Of a stretch of 21,950 nt of DNA, positions 1 through 8,359 are shown piece by piece. The stretch is from a virus, in IMG/VR virus record IMGVR_UViG_3300033141_002206, positions 1-21,950 of that record; one strand, written 5' to 3'. Positions within the stretch are counted from its first letter, which is position 1, and every line of letters starts with the position of its first letter. The translations under genes were made by a program, and so were the position numbers. The notes under the pieces are model-generated. The model saw only the letters and a program-made list of their open reading frames with translations, made no database searches and was not told the origin of the DNA.

Positions 1-1933
1 CGTTCCATGTAAGAGAACCAGAGAGGTTGTATAGTTTGTCGGTTGTTGTGTCGGGAGCACTGCTCTGACTGACAATAACAACAGCACCAGTCGAGCCACT
101 TCCAGCGGGGTTTTGAGGATGTAGGGTAATGTTACCAGCGCGACCAGATGTTGCTCCGCCCTGTCCAGCCTTGATGTGTATATCACCACCATTAGTTGTT
201 GTATTACCATTACCAGCATATACATCAACCCGACCACCAGATGAACTAGTGTTACCATTGGCAGCTAGAAGCCGCACCCTACCAGTGTTGCCGTAGGTGC
301 CCGGGGAACCACTAGCAATATTCACATTACCCGGGAAACCACCCGACGTTCCGGCACCAGCGGTTATATCGATATCACCACCACCACCAGTAGTAGCTGA
401 TGTACCAGCGGTGAGAGATATTTCACCACCAGTACCACTACCAGTAGCGTCACCAGCAACTAAACCAATATCATCAGGGTTTGTTGCATCAGCAGTAATA
501 ATAGTATAACCGTTGACATCCAAAGCACCGCCGAGTTGCGGAGTCGTGTCTTCGACGACGTTGGAGATTCCACCACCACCGGCAGTCAGGTCTGTGCCGT
601 TCCACGTAAGAGCGCCAGCAATATTATAAAGTTTATTTGTTGTAACTAAGGGAACAGTCGTTGTTGTAATGATGATAGCGCCACCATAACCCGTACCCGC
701 AGTAGCCGCGTTAACAGCGACGAATGTTGTCAAGGTTGAGAACAGATTGGTATCGGTAATTGCTATTGTGGAAGTCGCACCGGTACTATCTGATGTCAGA
801 AGCAAGTTGCCACCAACCAATGACCAAACGGCTCCGGTCGTATCGGTGTTCAATTCACTGAGTAGCGTTGTATAGGTTTGTGCAAGAGAACCCGTAATAG
901 CAATCGGCTGAGCACTACCACCATCTACAACAATGCTTGCAGTATAAACCGTAGCATCATTCAATAATCCAGTTGTATCACCACCAACACGAGTACCACC
1001 AACATCAACTTCTTGAGTACCAGCAGCAAAATCACCAGAGCCCGTGTCCAATGTAATATCACCACCACCACCACCAGACGTGGCAGACACGGCATTACCA
1101 GCTTTAATGTCTATGTGACCACCGGTATTACTACCGGCACCCGCCCGCAGATTGACTGCGCCACCAGAGCTACCGGCACTACCACCAGCACCAGCGTAGA
1201 GACCCATTGTACCACCGGTACCACTGCCTGTTGAAGCACCACCCCTGATTCTAACATCACCACCACCCTGTGATGGAGATGTGCTAATACCAGCCTCGAT
1301 GTTAATATCGGAGGCGTTATGTGGACCACCACCGGTCGAACCACTTCGTATTAGAACCAGTCCGGGTTGTTCGGTTGCGGTGCCTTGACCGCCATGTATA
1401 TAAACATAGCCACCACCAAACGCACCTTGACCACCCGCGATTGTCACCGTGCCAGCAATATAATCTTCACTATGTCCAGCGGTGATATTGATCTTACCAC
1501 CGTAAGCAGACACTCCAACACCCTCACCACCAGTAATCGCAACATCACCACCACCGGTACCTGCACCATAACCACCAGTAATACCAACTGCACCACCATC
1601 ACCGGTTGCACCACCAGCACCACCAGTTAGGGCTAGAGCACCACCAGCACCGGTTGTGTTACCCGCACCAGCAGTAACAGTAATAGGATCACCCGGGTTG
1701 GTCGCAGCAACACCGGCTGCACTAATAATAGAGTAGCCGTTTACGTCGAGAGCACCACCAAGTTGTGGAGACGTATCATCAACAACAGCAGCGATTCCGC
1801 CAGCAGAAATGTCGGTACCGTTGAACGTAAGAGCACCAGCGACGTTGTACAACTTGTCGGTGGTAGTTCCGGGAGCCGTTACTTGTGGAAGCTCTATGGA
1901 GCCTTCACTTAAATTCTTTACTATTTCAGCCAT
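1..1933 (-). CDS. Gly-rich tail-fibre-like virion protein (3' end outside window)
   Basis: This leftward reading frame is open from the ATG at 1933 to the window edge, giving 644 codons with no stop. It starts MAEIVKNLSEGS, followed by a KLYNVAGALTFNG linker and a 'VVDDTSPQLGGALDVNGYSI' unit. Residues of about 60-300 form an array of GG-centred rungs (GGxhxIxxGxGxxTGxGG). Next comes a module at about 710-985 containing NDATVYTASIVVDGG and STIAITDT, then a second linker, a second TPQLGG unit and a second rung array running to the edge. This architecture is typical of phage tail fibres and surface decorations; a beta-solenoid fold is inferred. It lies 13 bp downstream of the 1947-5018 gene, with a weak AAGAGA ribosome site, so it is probably in the same transcript. 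The receptor or partner is unknown. Confidence 0.8.
   Translation of the reverse strand, partial: MAEIVKNLSEGSIELPQVTAPGTTTDKLYNVAGALTFNGTDISAGGIAAVVDDTSPQLGGALDVNGYSIISAAGVAATNPGDPITVTAGAGNTTGAGGALALTGGAGGATGDGGAVGITGGYGAGTGGGDVAITGGEGVGVSAYGGKINITAGHSEDYIAGTVTIAGGQGAFGGGYVYIHGGQGTATEQPGLVLIRSGSTGGGPHNASDINIEAGISTSPSQGGGDVRIRGGASTGSGTGGTMGLYAGAGGSAGSSGGAVNLRAGAGSNTGGHIDIKAGNAVSATSGGGGGDITLDTGSGDFAAGTQEVDVGGTRVGGDTTGLLNDATVYTASIVVDGGSAQPIAITGSLAQTYTTLLSELNTDTTGAVWSLVGGNLLLTSDSTGATSTIAITDTNLFSTLTTFVAVNAATAGTGYGGAIIITTTTVPLVTTNKLYNIAGALTWNGTDLTAGGGGISNVVEDTTPQLGGALDVNGYTIITADATNPDDIGLVAGDATGSGTGGEISLTAGTSATTGGGGDIDITAGAGTSGGFPGNVNIASGSPGTYGNTGRVRLLAANGNTSSSGGRVDVYAGNGNTTTNGGDIHIKAGQGGATSGRAGNITLHPQNPAGSGSTGAVVIVSQSSAPDTTTDKLYNLSGSLTWN
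1641..1800. repeat. Direct repeat, copy A (shared fibre cassette)
   Basis: This 160-bp segment aligns without gaps, at about four of five positions by eye, to 2698-2857 (offset 1057 bp). The best-conserved core is GGATCACCCGGGTTGGT followed after one base by GCAGCAACACCGGCTGCA. It encodes residues of about 45-98 of the left-most fibre protein, covering the TPQLGG unit and the start of the rung array. Confidence 0.75.
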
Positions 1934-1946
1934 TTCTATTTTTCTC

Positions 1947-4900
1947 TTATAATTCTGTTAGACGAACTTTAATTTTCCAGTCAACTGTTTCAGCATCGTT
2001 GTCGAGAGTTATTGTTAGGTTTCCACTACTGACACCCATGGTGACATCCCAGTCAACAGAAGCGCCACCATCATCGGTTCGATCCTTCGCGCTCGATCCT
2101 ATGAGTGCGGCTGTACCGCCTGTGTTTTCTACGCCACCAAAAATTCTGAATGCAGCGGATTCGGTTCCACTATCCTGACGAGCAACAGCGAAGACTTCAT
2201 AGACTGTGCTATCGCCAGATGTAAGAGGAATGGTTGCTATGAGAGCAGAGGCACCAGTTGAGTTGGTTGCGATGTAACCCTTTATAGTTTCGATAGCTCC
2301 TGCGGTACCGGTTTCGAGGACAATAGCACCATTATTATCAGCAGTATCACCTTCACCAGCGATAATAGTTACATCACCACCAGCACCAGATGTAGCACCA
2401 CCGTCACCAGCGTTGATGGTTACAGCACCACCCGCAGCGTTGATGGTTACAGCACCACCCGCACCAGTAGCACCACCACTAGCAGCGAAGATGCTAACGG
2501 GACCACCAGCACCAGTTCCTTGACTACTACCAGCAGTAAAGTAAAGAGCACCACCGGTTTGATCCGTTCCGTAACCACTACCGGCATATATTGAAACATT
2601 ACCACCAGTACCATCAACCGGAATACCACCGTATATCCCAACGTTGCCACCGTTACCAGAGGTTGCACCACCGGCACCACCCAGAATGTAATTACCACCA
2701 CCGGCACCGGTTGTGTTACCTGCACCAGCCGTTATGTTGATAGGATCACCCGGGTTGGTTGCAGCAACACCGGCTGCACCGATAATAGAGTAACCGTTTA
2801 CATCGAGATCGCCACCGAGTTGGGGAGTTGTGTCTTCGACTACGTTGGAGATTCCGCCACCACCGAGTACCGTATCGGTACCAGCGTCATCAGTGAATAC
2901 TAGAACGTTCGGAGTATCACTCTTAACCCATATCTCACCGAAGGTGGCTGTTGGAGTTCCGATGTGATCGGCACGTTCCTTGAACCGTAGCGATCCACCA
3001 AAATGAACTGCCTTGGTAGAGAAGTCACCACTAATTAATGGATCGGCAGCACTGACGTTGTTTATGATAAGTTGATTGCTTCTTACTCCAGAAACACCGT
3101 CGCCTGCATTGACGCCGAGGGTTACGTTATTAGAAGAGGCACCTGTGAAGCCGTTGCCCGAAGTACGACCAATGAATGTGTTATTCGATCCTGTTGATAA
3201 ACTGGAACCAGCGGTGAAGCCCAACATTACGTTATAGCTGGCACCGGTTTGTAGGAAGCCACCAGCACCGTCACCTATAGCGGTGTTGTTTTGCATACCA
3301 CCGGAGGTATTGAATCCCATTACACCCTGACCAATAGCGATGTTACCACCACCAGTGATCGAACCAGTACCACCCAGAGCATCCTGACCGATAGCAATAC
3401 AGTCATCACCACCAGCAAGTGCGTTACCTGCATTAAATCCGATAGCAATACAATCGGTACTGTTAGCTACACCCTGAAAGGCTGAAGTACCAATAACGAC
3501 ATTCCGACTACTGTTGGTCATGGTGCCGGTAGCGGAGTCTCTACCTATGACAACATTATCAGAATTGATGGTTATTCCAGAACCAGCATTCTCACCGATC
3601 AAAATATTATCTGATCCGGTAGTTAACCCAACACCAGCACCGTCGATGGCTAGAAAGTTATGATCACCAGAACCAGTGAAAGTACCAGAGTGAATGTTGT
3701 TAGTGCCGGTCTCTGTGAATATGCCGTCCGGTACCACTTGGAATGTTGGTGCTGCACCGGTTCCGTTACTGGTAAGAACATGAGTTGCTGTTCCCACCAG
3801 AACTGTTGTCGCTACGCCAGCCGCATCCCAAGTAATAAGTTCGCCGTCTGTGCCATCATCCAAATCGGAAACCGCAACAGAAGTAAGAGGGGCAATTGCT
3901 GGAACTAATTGACCAAACAATACCCACGACGTGGCAGTGATTTTCAATGCGGTCGCAATACTGTTTTGACCATTCATCACCAGAGTTGCGCCAGAATTAA
4001 TCAATAATGTGTCGGTTGTGATGCCGACGGTTACCGCACCCGCACCCAACTGTTGGAAGTTCAGCTTGGTACCGATTGGGTAAGCAACCGATGCGTTGGC
4101 AGGAATTGTCATTGCAATTGCCGCAGCATTGGTTAGTGTAATAATCTTGTCTGCATCAGCCAGTACTGCGGTATACGTCACGCCTACCTGTGCATTAATT
4201 GTTGCTGGATATGTAGCATCGGTAATTGCAAAGCCCTGACCATCTAACGCGCCACCAAGTTGTGGAGTCGTATCTTCGACGACAGCAGAAATACCACCAC
4301 CGCCAGTATCGAGGGTAGTTCCGTTCCACGAAAGTACACCACCGACGCTGTATAATTTGTTTGCAGGAGTAGTTGGGGCAATCGAGTCAGGAATAACAAC
4401 AGCACCAGCAGAGCCCGCACCAGCACCCAGACCAGATTGTAATGTGATGTTACCACCGTCGCTGTTACCACCTCCAGCAGCACCACCGTAAACGGTCACG
4501 CCACCACCGGTACCCGATGTAACGCCACCACCGGAAGCTCTGATAATAATCGCACCACCATCACCAGTTGTTCCGGCATAACCACTATCAATAGTTACGT
4601 TACCACCACTGTAGGTAGTACCTGAACCACCAGCCATAAGGGCAACATTACCACCCTGAGCATTACCGATACCTGCGGCAAGAGTTATATCACCGGCAGC
4701 ATAGCTACCGTATCCCTTACCTGCATTCAGGTCGATGTTGCCGCCGTCACCGTCAGAACCACCACTAGAACCAGCATTAATTCCGAGATCGCCACCATCG
4801 CCAGTGCCGCCACCACTACCGGCACTAATCGTAAGTGCACCACCATCACCAGTTGTTCCACCACCGTTGCCGGAGATTAAATTAACGCTACCACCGTCAC

Positions 4901-5018
4901 CGGTTGTGTTACCAGCACCCGCAGTAAGACTCAGGTCTTCTCCTGACACTCCCGCAGAAGGACCAGCCGGAGTAGTCAGTACACCCGCTAATTCGATATC
5001 ACCAGTACGCTTTGCCAT
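1947..5018 (-). CDS. Large modular tail-fibre-like virion protein (1023 aa)
   Basis: Residues of about 30-210 are a Gly-rich array of some ten rungs (GDGGxhxIxAGxG). A KLYSVGGVLSWNG linker (221-233) and a VVEDTTPQLGG unit (246-256) follow. Residues of about 270-370 resemble the phage fibre domain that begins with a YTAVLADADKIITLTN-type strand and has a polar IPANASVAYPIGT turn. Residues of about 455-640 carry repeated NxxIGxxAG units (NILIGENAG, NTFIGRTSG), a repeat known from phage fibres. A second TPQLGG unit and rung array span about 728-890, and a beta-rich C-terminal domain ends in KIKVRLTEL. The start is supported by AGGA 11-12 nt upstream. It sits 17 bp after the 5036-8254 gene and 13 bp before the next, an apparent virion-gene operon. 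The role as a fibre or decoration protein is inferred from family resemblance. Confidence 0.85.
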   Translation of the reverse strand: MAKRTGDIELAGVLTTPAGPSAGVSGEDLSLTAGAGNTTGDGGSVNLISGNGGGTTGDGGALTISAGSGGGTGDGGDLGINAGSSGGSDGDGGNIDLNAGKGYGSYAAGDITLAAGIGNAQGGNVALMAGGSGTTYSGGNVTIDSGYAGTTGDGGAIIIRASGGGVTSGTGGGVTVYGGAAGGGNSDGGNITLQSGLGAGAGSAGAVVIPDSIAPTTPANKLYSVGGVLSWNGTTLDTGGGGISAVVEDTTPQLGGALDGQGFAITDATYPATINAQVGVTYTAVLADADKIITLTNAAAIAMTIPANASVAYPIGTKLNFQQLGAGAVTVGITTDTLLINSGATLVMNGQNSIATALKITATSWVLFGQLVPAIAPLTSVAVSDLDDGTDGELITWDAAGVATTVLVGTATHVLTSNGTGAAPTFQVVPDGIFTETGTNNIHSGTFTGSGDHNFLAIDGAGVGLTTGSDNILIGENAGSGITINSDNVVIGRDSATGTMTNSSRNVVIGTSAFQGVANSTDCIAIGFNAGNALAGGDDCIAIGQDALGGTGSITGGGNIAIGQGVMGFNTSGGMQNNTAIGDGAGGFLQTGASYNVMLGFTAGSSLSTGSNNTFIGRTSGNGFTGASSNNVTLGVNAGDGVSGVRSNQLIINNVSAADPLISGDFSTKAVHFGGSLRFKERADHIGTPTATFGEIWVKSDTPNVLVFTDDAGTDTVLGGGGISNVVEDTTPQLGGDLDVNGYSIIGAAGVAATNPGDPINITAGAGNTTGAGGGNYILGGAGGATSGNGGNVGIYGGIPVDGTGGNVSIYAGSGYGTDQTGGALYFTAGSSQGTGAGGPVSIFAASGGATGAGGAVTINAAGGAVTINAGDGGATSGAGGDVTIIAGEGDTADNNGAIVLETGTAGAIETIKGYIATNSTGASALIATIPLTSGDSTVYEVFAVARQDSGTESAAFRIFGGVENTGGTAALIGSSAKDRTDDGGASVDWDVTMGVSSGNLTITLDNDAETVDWKIKVRLTEL
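2698..2857. repeat. Direct repeat, copy B (shared fibre cassette)
   Basis: This is the partner of 1641-1800. It encodes residues of about 721-774 of the 1947-5018 protein and is in the same codon phase as copy A. Recombination between the copies would therefore delete 1057 bp and join the two fibre genes in frame. Confidence 0.75.
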
Positions 5019-5035
5019 TATTATTATATCCTAAT

Positions 5036-8000
5036 TTATGAAACGACCACGTTCCAAGTTCCCGTTAGGGTACCGAAACTAGTCAGGTCTATTGTTGTGA
5101 CAGATGTGCTTGTGGCTGTTACGCTGTCGGGCTGAACAATGATAGCGCCGTTGTCATACACTGTTACGTGATTGTATCGGCGACCTAAGCTGTGCGTTAC
5201 TGTAAGAACACCAGCGGTCAGATCACTATCATCGAATGCTTCGGTGTATTGGTTAACGGCTGTTAAGTCGATACCATTCCAGTTAAGTGCACCCGATACG
5301 CTGTACAGTTTGTTGGTCGTAACAGATGGGGCGGTTTGATCAGGAAGAACAACGGAACCAGCACTACCAGCAACGGATGTACCTGCTGTTAGGATAATGT
5401 CACCACCATCTCCCGTTCCTGCTGCCGTAACGTCACCAGCATCAAACGTAATATCACCACCGTCTTGTGTTCCAGCGGAAAGATTACCGGCACCGGCAAC
5501 TATTTTACCCGGTACGCCGGTTGTTGAACTGCCAATTTGAATAAAGATATCACCCGATGAAGTACCATTACCAGATGTTAGAGATACACCACCACCACCT
5601 GTGCTACCTACACCACCTTTGATGTTTATACCACCGCCGTTTTGACCGGTTGCGTTACCACCAATAATATCAACGGCACCACCACTAGAGAATGATCCCG
5701 TAACATCACCACCACCAATCTTTATATCACCACCAGCTTGCTCGTCGCGATCACTGGTACCACCCTCGATAACAACTGATCCGCTATAAACGGTTCCGCC
5801 ATTAGGCCATTTGGTTGATACGTTAGTGAGCGTGGATATGTTATAACCATAACTACCAGCACCCGAAGAAATACCACCTTGAATGTGAACAACACCAGAT
5901 TCCGCGTTATCGTTCGCAGACGTTACCGCACCACCTTTTATCTCGACGTGTCCAGCTTGTGCATAAGCCGCAGCGGTGTTATTTGCACCACCTGTTATTT
6001 GTACGCCACCACGATAAGCTGCGTCGGTTGATTCACCGGCTGTGATAGAAATATCACCACCACTATAACCAGCGGCACCGATGAGAGACACAACACCACC
6101 AACACCAGTTGCACCACCAGCACCAGAGACTAAGGATACACCACCACCATCACCCGTGGTGTTACCGTCACCAGCCGTTAGGTTAATAGGGGCACCAACA
6201 GTCGTTGCTACGTTAGCAGCCGGTAGAGCTACAACCAGACCGCTTGACGCGATTGTCATTGTGTTTGTGTTAAGAGGGAATCCAACCGGTGTAGCACCAG
6301 TGTTGAAACGAATTGTATCATCGTCAGCAGCAGCTTCTACGTTAACGGATGTATCACCATCAGCATCGACAATGGAGTTAACCGGAATGGCACCAATTGA
6401 GTCGTCAACGTACTTCTTGTTCGGTACGTCGTTGTCAGCAAGAACCAGCGTCTCGTAGGATGCAGTACCGACCGAAACCGTACCGTCGCTTTCAACGCTA
6501 AGAGCATCATTTCCGCCAACAGCGAAGCCAATACCACCAGAACCATCGTTATACATACCCGTGGTTGTGGCACCTTCGAATGAATAGCTTGGATCACCAA
6601 CTGCACCAAAGTTCGGTAGGAAGTGATCGGCATATACATCACGCATCTTGAGACCGGTAGAACCGATATCTTGCGTTGCAGTAGCAGCAGGAGTGATCGC
6701 AGTTGTGGAATAATTCCATGTAGCAGCCGCGTTAAGTACGAGACTCAATGTGCCTGCACCAGCAGTTTGGTGTAGACCAGTATCTAGGTCACCATCGAAC
6801 GAGTAAGTCGGAGCAGTCGCAGTAGATGTGTCACCGACAATCTGAATGCCAGCAGAACCTATGGTGATAGTACCAACCATGATTCCACCAGACAGCGGCA
6901 AGAATGCACCACCACCACTAGATATCGCAGAGAAGATAAGAGGATCAGTTCCTAAAACAGCATCGTCTGATGGCTGAACCAAAACAAATCCTACTCCAGC
7001 AAGAGTTGCACCGTCTTCTACGAAAGAGAACATACCACCAGAAACTTCACTGGATGGGCTGTTGTCTGCATCAGTTGCGCGAGTTAATATCCATGCGGTA
7101 CCACCAGCGATTCCGTCGATGGCTACAGTAACAGTGAATCCCGAAGTTGATGGGTTTGCGTTTGTAACTGCTCCTATAACATTATTGACAAGATAGAACG
7201 AATTGTTTTCATCATCATATGCAACAGTTGCCGCACCAGATACGTTGATAGCTGCAATCGTAGCATTTTTGACATCTTCAGCAGAAGCAGCGGTCGCAAT
7301 AGCAACTGTGATTCCTGTTCCACCCGGGGTCGGATCACCGGCACCAGCGGGGGTATCATACCAAACGTAGAAACCTGTGGTATCATCATTGAATCTAAAA
7401 TAGGTTCCATCCAAACTATTGGCAACGTCAGCTATCGTAACAATTTCCGTAACTTCTTCACCAGTACCAGTATCAGTGATTTCGTAGATACCATTTTCTA
7501 CTGGGTCTGTTTGGTCTTTAACGAGAACACGGGTACCAACAGAATAGTGGGCGTGGTTATCCGTAATAGCCGGAGGTAGAACACCCGGTCCTGTAGCTGT
7601 CAGAGTAGCACCTAGACCGAGAGTACCGTTGTCATAGGTTGAAGAAAAAGTAGCAACCGTACCCATGTGGCACGATTCCTTGAAGTCGATTCCTGAAGCG
7701 ATTTGGTCAACGTAAGACTTGGATGCGGCTTCGGATGCGGTTGTCGGATTAAGAGGCAAACCAGTAATGGTATTGCTACCCATTGTAATACCACCAGTCA
7801 TCAAACCACCAGACAACGACAGTTGTAGATTGTCTTGGTCGTTTACATATTTTTTGTTTGTGATTACGGTGTCGGCGTCAACCAATGCTTCATACGCAGC
7901 AGGGACACGAAGACGACCGGTGTTTTCCAAAGTCAATGCAGTGGAATATGCAATAAGCGTCTCAGTGGAATCGACCATCATTACGCGATTGGCACTACCC

Positions 8001-8254
8001 ACTTTACTAGGAGGCGTGTCGGCTAATGCGTCAAATGTTGGAACAAGACCTGTTTCAAATGGTACCCAAGAACCGTCAAATCCTTCGAACGAATTGATTT
8101 GAGTATTGAAACGCATGTGACCCAAAGCAGGGCTCGCTGGTCGCTCTCCGGTGTTACCACTCGGAAGAATGATACCGGCAGGACCGTAAAATCCAATCAA
8201 GTCAGGATCGGTTCCGAAAATCTCAAACTGCCAGTATTGCTGTTGGTTCGCCAT
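5036..8254 (-). CDS. Large modular tail-fibre-like virion protein (1072 aa)
   Basis: The N-terminus has a segment common in tail fibres: GHMRFNTQINSFEGFDGSW, then LGSANR-type and NKKYVNDQ/SKSYVDQ segments (about 40-190). A conserved fibre domain beginning GIDFKES runs from about 188 to 450, but it is interrupted at about 262-384 by a second domain (DGTYFRFND...FYVWYD). Two 'YSFxGDxDTGx' hairpins occur near 484 and 557. A GG-centred rung array covers about 690-960. The C-terminal 75 residues (QYTEAFDDSDLTAGVLTVTH...GTWNVVVS) match a widespread phage fibre C-terminal domain. The gene has its own putative late promoter 33 nt upstream and lies just beyond a terminator, so it likely begins a transcript that continues into the 1947-5018 gene. 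Confidence 0.87.
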   Translation of the reverse strand: MANQQQYWQFEIFGTDPDLIGFYGPAGIILPSGNTGERPASPALGHMRFNTQINSFEGFDGSWVPFETGLVPTFDALADTPPSKVGSANRVMMVDSTETLIAYSTALTLENTGRLRVPAAYEALVDADTVITNKKYVNDQDNLQLSLSGGLMTGGITMGSNTITGLPLNPTTASEAASKSYVDQIASGIDFKESCHMGTVATFSSTYDNGTLGLGATLTATGPGVLPPAITDNHAHYSVGTRVLVKDQTDPVENGIYEITDTGTGEEVTEIVTIADVANSLDGTYFRFNDDTTGFYVWYDTPAGAGDPTPGGTGITVAIATAASAEDVKNATIAAINVSGAATVAYDDENNSFYLVNNVIGAVTNANPSTSGFTVTVAIDGIAGGTAWILTRATDADNSPSSEVSGGMFSFVEDGATLAGVGFVLVQPSDDAVLGTDPLIFSAISSGGGAFLPLSGGIMVGTITIGSAGIQIVGDTSTATAPTYSFDGDLDTGLHQTAGAGTLSLVLNAAATWNYSTTAITPAATATQDIGSTGLKMRDVYADHFLPNFGAVGDPSYSFEGATTTGMYNDGSGGIGFAVGGNDALSVESDGTVSVGTASYETLVLADNDVPNKKYVDDSIGAIPVNSIVDADGDTSVNVEAAADDDTIRFNTGATPVGFPLNTNTMTIASSGLVVALPAANVATTVGAPINLTAGDGNTTGDGGGVSLVSGAGGATGVGGVVSLIGAAGYSGGDISITAGESTDAAYRGGVQITGGANNTAAAYAQAGHVEIKGGAVTSANDNAESGVVHIQGGISSGAGSYGYNISTLTNVSTKWPNGGTVYSGSVVIEGGTSDRDEQAGGDIKIGGGDVTGSFSSGGAVDIIGGNATGQNGGGINIKGGVGSTGGGGVSLTSGNGTSSGDIFIQIGSSTTGVPGKIVAGAGNLSAGTQDGGDITFDAGDVTAAGTGDGGDIILTAGTSVAGSAGSVVLPDQTAPSVTTNKLYSVSGALNWNGIDLTAVNQYTEAFDDSDLTAGVLTVTHSLGRRYNHVTVYDNGAIIVQPDSVTATSTSVTTIDLTSFGTLTGTWNVVVS

Positions 8255-8286
8255 GGTTGGTTATTCCGTGTTTATTATTCTAATGT

Positions 8287-8294
8287 TATTTATC
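8287..8294 (-). promoter_or_regulatory. Putative T4-type late promoter
   Basis: The minus strand reads GATAAATA, one mismatch from the T4 late consensus TATAAATA that is recognised by the phage sigma factor gp55. It lies 33 nt upstream of the ATG at 8254 and directly after the terminator at 8305-8328. The same motif-to-ATG distance is seen at 12319-12326. The motif is short, so the call rests on position and recurrence. Confidence 0.5.
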
Positions 8295-8304
8295 TAAAAA
8301 TAAA

Positions 8305-8328
8305 AAGGGGAACCAACTGGTTCCCCTT
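8305..8328 (-). terminator. Rho-independent terminator after the 760-aa fibre gene
   Basis: A perfect 10-bp stem, AAGGGGAACC / GGTTCCCCTT, closes a 4-base AACT loop. On the minus strand it is followed by a T-rich tract (TTTTTATTTTT, counting the end of the stem). It lies about 30 bp past the stop of the 8360-10642 gene, so it ends that transcript before the 5036-8254 gene. The + strand side has a weaker T-rich tail. Confidence 0.9.
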
Positions 8329-8359
8329 CTTTGTTGGAGCATGAACAACTGCGTTCGGA

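Noticed and set aside
1-6200. Dense ACCACCAGCACC-type repeats that might suggest a CRISPR array
   Set aside because: The units are irregular in length, have no unique spacers, and translate as Gly-rich codons in long uninterrupted minus-strand frames.
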